A stretch of 64,000 nucleotides of DNA from Cerioporus squamosus. Lineage: Eukaryota; Basidiomycota; Agaricomycetes; Polyporales; Polyporaceae. Under the pieces are notes generated by a model. It saw only the letters and a program-made list of their open reading frames with translations. It was not told where the DNA came from and made no database searches. A program made the position numbers and the translations under genes. Below are positions 1 through 12,066 of the stretch, piece by piece. Each line of letters begins with the position of its first letter. Positions within the stretch are counted from its first letter, which is position 1. Where the stretch lies: positions 43,428-107,427 of the forward strand of contig JABYQS010000131.1 in assembly GCA_022592435.1 (NCBI GenBank), in the 5' to 3' direction.

Positions 1-631
1 GCGGAGGAGGAGGCTGCAGAGCGCGCTGCCGCGCAGGAGACGGTGTATCGTGACGCTTCGGGGCGGAAGGTGGATATGGCCGCAGCTAAGGCAGAAGCGG
101 CGCGCTTGAAGCGCGAGCGGGAGGAGAAGGAGGCGAAGAAGATGGAGTGGGGCAAGGGTCTGGTGCAACGTGAGGAGGCGGAGAGGCGGAGGAAGGAAGA
201 AGAAGCCATGCGCAATCAGGGATTCGCAAGGACAGCGGACGACAAGGAGTTGAACGAGGAGTTGAAGGCGCAGGATAGGTGGAATGACCCCGCGGCAGCG
301 TTCTTGACGGTACGTGATCCCTCCGGTATGCGTTCAGTAGTGTCTCTTATATCTCACGCTGTCCAATAGAAGAAGCGATCGAAAGGGCCGCGGAAACCTG
401 AATACACAGGTCCCCCACCACCACCCAACCGCTTCGGGATCAAACCTGGCTACCGATGGGATGGTGTCGGTGAGTGCATCCATTTGCATCAACGACGCTT
501 GGTGCTGATGACTGTTGTGCTCCCCCCTCCCAGATCGTAGTAACGGCTTTGAGAAGAAATACTTCCAGAAGCAGAACGAACGACGACGTCGCGGAGCCGA
601 GAGTTACGAGTACAGTGTGGACGATATGTGA
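1..631 (+). CDS. BUD13: BUD13/CWC26-like pre-mRNA splicing factor, 3' part
   Basis: This is the C-terminal part of a Bud13/Cwc26 protein; the gene continues off the left edge and the reading frame starts at base 1. Bud13 is a subunit of the RES (retention and splicing) complex of the activated spliceosome. The visible exon ends at 309, followed by introns 310-369 and 470-533 and a stop at 629-631. The reading gives a Lys/Glu-rich helix ([20 protein letters not shown]), then NDPAAAFL, a [21 protein letters not shown] block and a tail [20 protein letters not shown] ending YSVDDM. The '[19 protein letters not shown]' signature is the family hallmark that Snu17 and the spliceosome contact. All three exons join in frame with GT-AG borders. 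Identification is firm; only the N-terminus is missing. Confidence 0.93.
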
Positions 632-1158
632 ATGCCCAGACATCGTTGTTACTACCTTTCTGTTTGCATTTATCCTGGACGGCCCAATGACATCCCCTCT
701 TCTGTAGGTGACGGCTGGTCGGAAGCTTCACGAAGCCAAGGACTGTTGTAGAGCAAACCCCACTACCACCGCCTGCAACCCTATGAGGCTCTTCTACTGA
801 TGAGAGGGCACGATGCCTTCAGCATCCGATTCCCAGCTCCAACATATCTGTCAACAAGGGGCTGCGCGACTGACTGGGGCAGTATGCGAAGTACATATGG
901 GCTAGCGTAACCTTATAGCAAGTGTAGGGTTCTCATCGCGATCGTTAATAACTCACTCAAGCCCTGGGTGAAGTTGACATCTGCCCCCACGATCTGCCTC
1001 TCGCACACACTCGTCCCACGACGCTTCATCCGCTTGTGCTAACCATTAACCTCGGTGTCAGCGTTGACAATCCCACTGCTGACCCGCAATCCGTCGTGAG
1101 TGCTCTATCATGCAGTTGTGCCTAGCAAACGCTCACATGCTATGTAACGCACCTACAG
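632..1158. other. Intergenic, no gene seen
   Basis: About 530 bases between the BUD13 stop and the HET-domain start. No open frame here shows a recognisable protein pattern. The last bases before the HET start (CTACAG directly before ATG) look like a splice acceptor, so a 5' UTR intron or a short upstream coding exon of the HET gene could lie here. Confidence 0.5.
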
Positions 1159-3090
1159 ATGCGTCTCCTGCACACCAAGACTGGCGAATTCTGCGAAGTG
1201 ACAGTTCTCTCCAAAGTCCGCTATGCCACGCTCTCCCATGTTTGGTCGCAGACTGGAGAGATGTCCTACCAGGACGTGGAACAGCTCCGAGGAACGCATG
1301 ATACGCTCTCATCAATCCCGTTTCTCTCCCGCCTCTCCGAGAAGATACGGCATGCTTGCCGTCTGGCGCTGGCCGATGGAATTCACTACATCTGGATCGA
1401 CACCTGTTGCATCGACAAGACGAGCAGCGCCGAGCTTTCCGAAGCAATCAACTCGATGTTCCAGTGGTATGCGAGCGCTGCCGTGTGCTACGCCTTCTTG
1501 GAGGACGCGGAGTACGGTCGAGTGCGACCGGAAGGGCCGTCTATAGCCATGTGCAGGTGGTTCTCGCGGGGCTGGACGCTGCAGGAGCTCATCGCGCCTC
1601 GTATCCTTGTCTTCGTCGGCCTCGACTGGGTTCCGTTCGGATCCAAGGACAGCTATTGCGAGGAGATTGTTTCCATTACACACATACCCGAAGCGATCCT
1701 CCTGCACCTGCTTCCGGTGGCCTCCGTCGACGTGGCTACGCGCATGTCATGGGCATCGGAACGCGAGACGACGCGTGTTGAGGACCAGGCGTACTGCCTG
1801 ATGGGCCTCTTCGACGTGTACATGCCCACAATCTATGGGGAGCGGAGCCACGCCTTCCGCCGGCTGCAGGAGGAGATCCTGAAACGGGACCCAGACCACA
1901 CCATCCTGGTCGACAGCTCTACTACGATGAGCATCGATGACCCCGCATGGGACTGGACTTACACGGCCCGCCTCATGGCGTGCACCATGACACCTGGCCG
2001 CCGGCCACGCCAACCGCTTGCTGAATCCCCCAAGTCGTTCCTGCCCTCGCGGTCGAGATCCATACATGTGTTGTCCCCAGGCGCGCTCGCTCAGCGGTTG
2101 TGTATGAGCGAGGCCCATATATCCCTCCTGCCCCAAATTTCAGTCGCCTCAGACGGCATCCGGCTGAGAATACCGATCGTTCACATCGGCGATTCCTTGG
2201 TAGCCGGCTTCCTTGCGTGCGAGCACCGAGTCCCCGGCTCCGAGCCACAGCCTCTCGTTCTTCTACTATGCCCCCCTACTCGCGACGCATCATTTATAGC
2301 CATGGACGGTCTCCACTACTTCATATACGGCCTCTATGCAGTCCGTGCCCTCCCACCGGCAAAGGACTTGGTCTTCCGCGACGTGTGCCTGGGCCTGCCC
2401 GAGGCTCTGTCCCGATACCAGCGGTACTGCCTCCCATCCACTATTCCAGCAGCTCCGTCACACGCCCAAGAAGACTACATCCCAGCTGAATGCCGGCTGT
2501 TCCTTCACAGCAGACGCTATGGGTCGTACGAGCTCGCTTCGTGCACCGTAGTGAGAGAGAAGTGCGACAAGAGCTGGGGAGAGCGTGACCCTCCGAGTCC
2601 TACCTACTGCTTCGTTCTCTCGCACGCCGCGGACCCTTCGAACCGGATCCTCGTTCGCCTTGGACCCTGTCACGACGACTGTTTCTTCACCGAATGCTGG
2701 TCGCGCAGGCTGCACGTCGCCATCGCGCACTCGCACTCGCATCCGCATGAGCCCTACACACGGTCGCCGGTGCAGTTCAGCGATCCAGCGCATGCCGACA
2801 TCCCCCCCTCATCCCAGTCTGCGATGGTCCCTCTCGGAGCCATGGCTGGTGAGAGGCCTGTCCCGCACGCCGTCTCCTCCCGGAGGAGAAGGGAACACGA
2901 TGGCCGTCTGGCGTACCGATCCGCCTTTGACTGTTCTGTTGGGAGCTGTGTGGGCTCGCTCGGTGTCACCCTCACATTCACTTCCTGGTGGAGACATATT
3001 CATACTCGTTCAGCTGCACTCCCGCCGTCTTATACCGTCACTGTTGACATCTCATCTGCGGTTGGGGCTCAGGGCCGTACTCAGGCATGA
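1159..3090 (+). CDS. HET-domain (heterokaryon incompatibility type) protein
   Basis: An uninterrupted 643-residue frame with the classic N-terminal HET layout: MRLLHTKTGEF at the start, YATLSHVW near residues 22-29, YIWIDTCCIDKTSSAELSEA near 77-96, RWFSRGWTLQELIAP near 130-145, then MSWASERETTRVEDQAYCLM and MPTIYGERSHAFRRLQEEI. The last two blocks match the conserved segment that follows HET in basidiomycete proteins. HET domains are TIR-like folds; some trigger non-self cell death on hyphal fusion, but most copies in basidiomycetes have no known role. The C-terminal 350 residues show no domain I recognise. No ankyrin, WD40 or NACHT repeats follow. It appears to be single-exon, unlike most neighbours. 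The start is the first ATG, preceded by an acceptor-like CAG, so an upstream exon cannot be excluded. Confidence 0.86.
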   Translation: MRLLHTKTGEFCEVTVLSKVRYATLSHVWSQTGEMSYQDVEQLRGTHDTLSSIPFLSRLSEKIRHACRLALADGIHYIWIDTCCIDKTSSAELSEAINSMFQWYASAAVCYAFLEDAEYGRVRPEGPSIAMCRWFSRGWTLQELIAPRILVFVGLDWVPFGSKDSYCEEIVSITHIPEAILLHLLPVASVDVATRMSWASERETTRVEDQAYCLMGLFDVYMPTIYGERSHAFRRLQEEILKRDPDHTILVDSSTTMSIDDPAWDWTYTARLMACTMTPGRRPRQPLAESPKSFLPSRSRSIHVLSPGALAQRLCMSEAHISLLPQISVASDGIRLRIPIVHIGDSLVAGFLACEHRVPGSEPQPLVLLLCPPTRDASFIAMDGLHYFIYGLYAVRALPPAKDLVFRDVCLGLPEALSRYQRYCLPSTIPAAPSHAQEDYIPAECRLFLHSRRYGSYELASCTVVREKCDKSWGERDPPSPTYCFVLSHAADPSNRILVRLGPCHDDCFFTECWSRRLHVAIAHSHSHPHEPYTRSPVQFSDPAHADIPPSSQSAMVPLGAMAGERPVPHAVSSRRRREHDGRLAYRSAFDCSVGSCVGSLGVTLTFTSWWRHIHTRSAALPPSYTVTVDISSAVGAQGRTQA

Positions 3091-3461
3091 TGCAGGACTT
3101 CGGGTATACCCAGTAGACTTACGTTTGACGCCCACGTGTGTACTTCAACTTCCTGCAGCCTCGGGTTGTCTGCAACCGACAGCCATGATCCTTCTTCGCA
3201 TCCACGACCATAGTTATGCACGTACTAAATCTCATAGGGCCCGCAAGTTGGCGGAAAGCGGGTTAAAATGCCAGCCGCAGTGGCAGGTTGTCCATGTCGG
3301 CCTCCAGCTCGAATCGGTCGATGTCAGCTCTCGGTGTGTCTACAAAGCCAGGTCCAGTCGGGAATTCAATATTCATCTTCTTGTCCCTTCCGTCCGTGTT
3401 GTCGCCCGCTTTGATATCGCTCTGCTCGCATATGCTCTCAGCTGTCTTGCTTTCGTCTGCC

Positions 3462-5755
3462 ATGTCGCTGCACACAACCCGCCCTCGTACCCTCCGCACT
3501 CCCGCCGACATCGTCAACACCGACTATCTCTCCTTTGTCCTCCATATCTTTACTATTCTCCTCGGTCTACTCGTCCTGATCTTCTATATCCGTCGCACGG
3601 TCTACACCTTCATCGGCAAGCTCATCGGCTTCGTCTACACGGCCTTGTCCCTCTGCCTCGCAGATGGCGTCCTCAACATCGCTGCCCTCGTCGGTCTCGG
3701 TCACCTTAGCACCCTCATCCAGTCCTCGTCGCAGCTAGTGCAAATCCTCACATTTGTACCCCTTGGCATCTTCTGGTGTGCTCTGGTCGTCTTGCTGCGG
3801 ACTCTGTCAGCCTCCCGTAAGACACACGCGGCCGAGTCAGCCCCCACCTACGATGCGGCTGTCGTCGAGGAGCTGGTCAGTCTTCTCAGGCACGCTGAGT
3901 CCGAGACTCGCGAGTACCGCCAACGCAGCGATCGGTACAAGGGCCGCCATCAGGAGCTCATCGTGACCGTGGACTCGTTGCGTGCCAAGATCGCCGGCCA
4001 TGTCGAGTTCGTCGGTCACCTGTCATACGCCCTGAAAGCCTCCAGCGAGATGCTCGATCAGTCTACTCAAGTGCTCGCGCAGAAGGACAAGGCTCTCGGC
4101 AAGAAGGACTTGGCCATCGTCGACCTGGAGCAGGTCGTCGAGGACCTCAAGACTGATCTGGCTGTTGTACGCTCTCTGGCGGCAGACAAGGAGGCTGAGA
4201 TGGAGGCCATCAAGGCTTCTCGGGACAAGGCTCGCGCAGCGCGACGCAAGGCGGAGGCGTGTCTCGCCAATAGCCGGCTCTTTGCGCATTGGCTGACATA
4301 GAGGTCAGGACCTTCTCAAGCCAGTCAACGTTCGCATCCATCAGCTCGAGAGGATGGTCGCGGCTCAGCAAGTGTCCTTCGACGCGGCATTTGTCAAGGA
4401 TACCAAGCAGGCGTCGACCATCGCAGAACAGAAGGACCAGCTCGCCGCTCAGCAGGTCGTCATTCAAGGCTTCGAGGCTTCGCGGAGGGAAAGCTCGGTT
4501 CGTTCCGCCACACAGGGCAAGGTACGTTAATAAATTTTGTCCTGAAACATCCACCAACCTGATCGGACTCTGCAGACTATCGAGGAACTCGTGGCCAAGG
4601 TCAAGACGCTCGAGGCGCAAACATCGGTCAAGTCCAATGACACGCAGCACTCGCTCGCCAAGCAAGCCACCACCGCTCAGTACACTTCCGTCCAGCTCCA
4701 GTCTCAGTTAACCACCGCACCGTCGACCACCTCTTCGCCTTTCCTGGCACCGCCCTCCCAGTCGGGAGCAGAGCTTGATGCCGCCAGACGAGAGATCGAC
4801 GACCTCAAGTGCGAGGTCACTAGGTGTACTGAGATTAACTTCGAGCTTATGGACGAGCTCCAGGCAAGAACAGCGGACTGGATGGCTCACGAGCAAGAGT
4901 TGTTGTCCCGCGAGCGCACGATGCAAGACGAGATCTCCCGACTGCGCCTCCTTGTGCAACAGGCGAGTCTTCCGACCGCGACCTCGACTTCTTCTGTCCC
5001 CCCGCGTGCTGTGGAGAACACCGGCATCAACAGGAGCAAGCCACGCAGCAGTGGTAAGAAGGCTCGCAAGCACGCGGTTGAGGTCATTGAGGACGAGAAC
5101 ACTGCTCCTCGATCTTCATCCCCATCGTCCGATCAACCTGCGTCTTCTGGCTCTGCGAAGTCTATCCCGCTCCCCGCCGCTGTTGCAGACGACGTCTTCT
5201 ACTCTTCCTTGGCGGCCAAGCCCTCTGCGCCTCGGGTCCCTTCGGCAAACTCAATCAAGTCTGGGATGGCCTTCGCTCTCCTTCGCTTCGGACTCCCTGC
5301 CGAGCGTCATCATTAGCTCTTCGTCAAAACTGCTGTCCGACGTCGTCCTTGACCTTCCCCCTGCGACTCCACTGTCCAGCCTTCGCAAGCCAGAGCGCCG
5401 TTGCACGAAACCTGCGTCTCCCTCTCTGCCCGAGATCGTCGTGTCGTCTTCCTCTGAGCTGCTCTGCCGACGGGACTTAGATCTCCTTCCTGCGAGCCCT
5501 TGGGATGCGCCTGCCAGGCCGGGCAGCCGCTGCGAACAACTGGAGTCATCGATCACCATGGTTGGTTCGTCCTCGTCGCAGCTCTTGTGCCGCCTAGTCC
5601 TGGACCTTCCGCTTGTGAGCCCATTGTCCACCCACGTTCGGACTGGTCGACACCTCGAGGCTTCCTCGCCGACGAACTTGGCCGTGTCCTCTTCCTCTCA
5701 GCTGCTTGGCCGTATGACCCTGGACTCGTTCCCTTCGATGACTCTCACCCCTTGA
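3462..5755 (+). CDS. Unknown membrane-anchored coiled-coil protein
   Basis: I do not recognise this family. The N-terminus holds two or three hydrophobic segments (FVLHIFTILLGLLVLIFYI; IGFVYTALSLCLADGVLNIA; LVQILTFVPLGIFWCALVVL), followed by a long Lys/Glu/Gln/Ala coiled coil from about 3840 to 4960 and a Ser/Pro-rich basic region. The likely start is ATG 3462 (MSLHTTRPR); in-frame ATGs at 3294 and 3432 are alternatives. A standard intron lies at 4522-4575 (GTACGT...CTGCAG). Two other junctions are uncertain. At 4240-4310 the frame shifts, with a CTGAC branch site but only weak donors. At 5259-5316 a 58-nt GT-AG intron would join the coiled coil to the repeat-bearing tail ending at 5755. Function unknown; a membrane tether is possible from the layout only. 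Confidence 0.5.
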
Positions 5756-6270
5756 CCCACGGATCTTCCAATGGCTCACTTTGCATCTATATCATCTCAG
5801 GTGCGTACATTACCTCCATAGCATGATATTCGACCTTACTGATGTCGACGTCGGATGCAGTTTGTCTCGACCTGAATAACTTTTAATACCTTCAACTGGT
5901 GCACACAGGTATCACCTAGTCGCGACCTCTGCCGGCAACACGAGAATGACCGTACCGAGACCAGGACGATGACAAGGAGACTTTCAAACACGCGTCAAGG
6001 CAGTAGGATGCACGTCAGGACGCCGATTCTCGTTCTTCGGCTTCCTGTGGCCAACCTGCGTCTCCTGCCATCAGCCGTGAGCTTTTCGTGGCCGACGCTG
6101 TTTCTCGCCGTCACCGATCTCACTAGTGATCTCGCAGGACGCTTCCCAGCTCATCGCGCTGCGGAGATGTCTCCTCTCTGGTCCTCCTCACTCCCGCACA
6201 TGGTCGTCTCCTCCCACTTGCTCTGTCGGCAACTGCTGGAGGTTTTGCGACTCTCCGCCTGGAGCTCCGC
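5285..6270 (+). repeat. Degenerate 40-43-residue tandem repeats in the tail of the coiled-coil gene
   Basis: Four units lie in the same frame at about 5300, 5430, 5555 and 5675, spaced 129, 123 and 120 bases, all multiples of three. Their core reads SLPxIVVSSSSxLLxRxxLDLxPxSPL with much variation. The plus frame stays open through all four units, while the opposite strand has a stop in the fourth, so the plus strand is the likely coding one. A fifth, more decayed unit (SLPHMVVSSHLLCRQLLE) sits past the stop codon at about 6178-6240, again in the same frame number. Confidence 0.55.
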
Positions 6271-6613
6271 TTCCTACTCTATATATTGTTTCTTGACGAG
6301 ATATCAGGCGGGAGAAGTGGCCAAACGTACCCGTCTTGAACTGGAAGGACGTCAGCCGGGTCCTAAGCTGCTGGAGGAATTCACGGTGATCCTCGACTTT
6401 GAGATCGTTCCAACCTGCCTGCCTGAGAGCGGTCTGCACATCGGTGTCTGATATCTCGAAGACCCTCTTCTCCGCCCGCCCACGCACGCAGAATATGTCA
6501 GGATCCATCTCGAGAAGAGACGACATCGTGCGCGACCTGACGAAGCTGAGAAGCTTAACGAAGTCGTGGCGGACAAGAACGACTTTGTTGAGCCATCGAT
6601 ATACGCCCCATAA
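5969..6613 (+). pseudogene. Possible decayed or alternatively spliced 3' extension of the repeat gene
   Basis: An open frame 5969-6451 begins at ATG and carries a worn copy of the upstream repeat, then a charged stretch (AKRTRLELEGRQPGPKLLEE). A second short frame to the stop at 6611-6613 is also charged and helix-like (RIHLEKRRHRARPDEAEKLN). The 5802-5877 stretch has a good donor (GTGCGT) and acceptor (GATGCAG). The simplest reading is extra exons of the gene upstream, or their remnant. The protein pattern is weak and there is no family match. Confidence 0.25.
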
Positions 6614-6771
6614 CTTCTTCGGCTGCCCGCTAAAGTGACGACGTTGAGCTATCGTAACAAACGGTAATTTGCGCCATCCCCTGTGCAAAAACAGATCGAT
6701 TGTCATCCGTCTGTCCGTATATGGTCAAGCTACGGAGACTATGAGCATCCCTACTTACATGCTGTGAATGC

Positions 6772-8504
6772 TCAAGCACACCCATCAGTGGGCACGTCCG
6801 CAAGATCACTTCCTTTCCCCGGGTCGAACCCCTTCGGGAAGACCTGCCTGACATTCACGTTGATCCTCGTCCCACGCAGGTACTCTTCGTAGTACTCCCA
6901 GTCCTCATCGGAGCCCCCTTCAAGGTGGGGCGGGAGCGTGCCCTCGAGTATTCGCGGGACCCCTGGAGGATGCCAATGCGAGACGCGGTCATTGACACGA
7001 GGTCGTCGACAGACGAGCTGTGAACGTGCGACGTACCGTGGTATGCCCGTCGGCATGCGGGCCCTGACATGATGACGACGTCCCCGGATCTGAGGAGGAT
7101 GGGCGTGGGCGGGTCGTCGCGGGTGAGGCCCCCAATCAGGAATACCGCTGCACAACCGAGACTGTGGCATGGGGTCAGCCGCTTGCGTCCAGTGATTTGC
7201 AACTACTACGACGTGACTACGCACGATATAGAGACCAGCGGGGAGGTTGCGCAGATTTCTGAGCGGTCGACGTGGGCCATGAGCGTGTCCTGTGGGGGAA
7301 GTGAGCCCTATCGTCATGTTGCACAACTGGTATGAGCTATTGACCGACCTTTGTCTGGTAGAAGTTCACGATTCCAGCGTCCGGCTCTATGCATAAGGTC
7401 AGCGATCGCATTCGGGCAGCTTGCATAGCTTTGCTGTTACCGTATGTCTCTTTCCAGTGCATCCAATCTGGTCCGCCGGCGCCCCATCCTTCCTGCTCCT
7501 TTCCTGCCGGAAAGACATGCTCCCAGGAGACCTGTTCCACAGCCCGTTTGCAGACCCCACGGACGAGCTCGGCAATCTCCCCCGGACCCCGGGAAAAGTC
7601 GTACTGCTTGGTTCCCCAGTGGTAGTACCACCCGATATTCGCCCACCTCAGCTTGGATACAAGAGAGGATGTCGGGACTGGACGCAGTGTCTGCGATGGA
7701 GGCGCAGGAAGTTTCGGGGTGCGCGCGAGCTCGGCGTAGTTGTCTGGACTTGCTGGTTCGTTGGAGATGAGCTTGCGAGGGCCAGATTCTGCCTGCGTCT
7801 GTTGTGTCTTTCCAATAGAGGAAGTGGAAGGTGTCGCCTCCAGATCAGCTTCGGGCCCAGTCGAAGTTGTTGTCTGTTGCAGTGCTGCACGTGGGATGAC
7901 CTCGACATCCGGGATGTCGCCTTTACGTACGCGCAGGTACTCATTCCATAGCCCCTCTTTGGGCAGGACGTAGTGCGTGTCGAGGTTGGTCTCGTTTGGA
8001 CTCCTTGCGTGGTCGCTGAGAGCCCAGCGGACAAGCCGTCTCTGTTCATCGTGCGGCACAAAAGACGGGAGGAGAACCAGGCCTGATAATTTGCACGCAA
8101 AGAGCATAAACACGTGCATCCGACGACTATAACACACACAGCGAACGCGCACCAGGTGTGCCCGGGAAGACGTACGCCTTCTGTCCGCCTCCGCCTCCCT
8201 GTGGAGGAATCTCTATGCGTTCCACCGCATCAGGGCGGCCCCGCCATCCGCCGCGCGCAGTCTCCTCTGTTCGCGAAGGGTCTGCGGTCGCGAGGTCAAG
8301 GACGGCGGAGAGATCGGGCGGGGGAAACTTGGCTTTGTATTTCTTCTCTGCGGCGCGGAAGGGCGTCCAGTCTGCGTCGACGTGCTCGGGTCTGTTGCGG
8401 GTGGATTTGAGATGCTTGCGGCGGGCTTTCTTGTACGCGGAACTCGTGGGGTTGTGTATGTCTCCCGGGGAGGATGTGGAGCGTGCAGCGACTGCCATGG
8501 TCAT
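6772..8504 (-). CDS. ALKBH1: ALKBH1-like Fe(II)/2-oxoglutarate dioxygenase
   Basis: Five exons on the minus strand (8504-8153, 8082-7349, 7289-7225, 7161-7037, 6962-6772) join in phase to 488 residues. The catalytic core is complete: the metal ligands appear as HVD in LMAHVDRSE and H in RRAYHG, after SISLGCAAVFLIGG and LLRSGDVVIMSGP. The 2-oxoglutarate arginine region is TRINVNVRQVF. IVNFYQ precedes the HxD motif, as in AlkB homologue 1. Members demethylate nucleic acids, mainly tRNA methyl-adenine in fungi and animals; the substrate here is inferred from family only. The first exon (about 117 residues, basic, Pro-rich) and a Ser/Thr-rich insert before the catalytic half are typical of basidiomycete copies. 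The start lies 200 bp from the divergent LETM1 gene. Confidence 0.9.
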
Positions 8505-8704
8505 GGGCTGGGGTTAACCGCAGTGGCGGCGGGCAGACGCGAGTGCCAAATACGGGCAAACAGCGTTTTCGGGCGCAGGCAGCCGTCTCGACTCTCGCTC
8601 CGTCATCGTCCCTTCACACATACTCTTCCTGCACGTATCAGTACCCGACGCCGAGGACGACGACGACAGCGCTGGCTCCCCCCATCTGACCCGGAACCCC
8701 ACCC
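8505..8704. promoter_or_regulatory. Shared divergent promoter of ALKBH1-like and LETM1 genes
   Basis: Two start codons face away from each other only 200 bases apart, so this stretch must carry both core promoters and both 5' UTRs. No clear TATA box is visible. Confidence 0.5.
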
Positions 8705-11444
<2,740 letters not shown>

Positions 11445-12066
11445 TTGGACATGCTGACCTACGGTTTATTTTACATTCTATACGTTACATGAATGCTAGA
11501 TTGCTTGCCTAGAATATGGTTGCTTGAGAGGCGTCGAACCGTGTCTACGATATTCTGTCCTGCGCAGGAGGTTTAGTCTCATTGTGGTGATGGGAGGGGT
11601 TTGTGTTGAACCTTTCCCGCCAGTCTTCTTCAAATTATGGAGCGTATTGACGTTATGTGAGTGTTGTGTGCAGTACATAAGAACATGGTCTCTCGGTCCA
11701 GTTCGCTGACTTGCCTGATCGGATTCCCATGGACGTTGATTGGATGCGCTCGTTGTTGTCTGAGAGCGTCGTCGTCACTACTATGTATGTAGTTGGGTTT
11801 TGCTTGTCATATGTAGGCGTCTCGGGCTGTTCGACTGAAATCTGGAGTGCAAACGCGTTCGACGGTCCGAGACCCGGAGACCGGCGTGAGATGCCATGTA
11901 GGGGCAAAACTCGATCACGTGAGGGGAGGACAATAAGACGCGGTTGAAGAGGCAGCTTGAAGGGACGTTGGGGCTGTGTGGGATGCTCTCTCCGCGCTCG
12001 CACAGCGGCCGACAGCCTTCTATAAGCCTCCCTCTGCCTCCCGACACGTCCCTCGCTCCTCCTGGC
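11445..12066. other. Intergenic, no gene seen
   Basis: About 620 bases between the LETM1 stop and the BTB start. Several short frames exist but none has a recognisable pattern. The right part is pyrimidine-rich and should hold the BTB promoter and 5' UTR. Confidence 0.5.

Noticed and set aside
5251..5631. Minus-strand Ser/Arg/Asp-rich frame opposite the repeat array
   Set aside because: It looks protein-like (RRQSSSEEDDTT) but is the mirror of the in-frame plus-strand repeats, and its fourth unit contains a stop codon.
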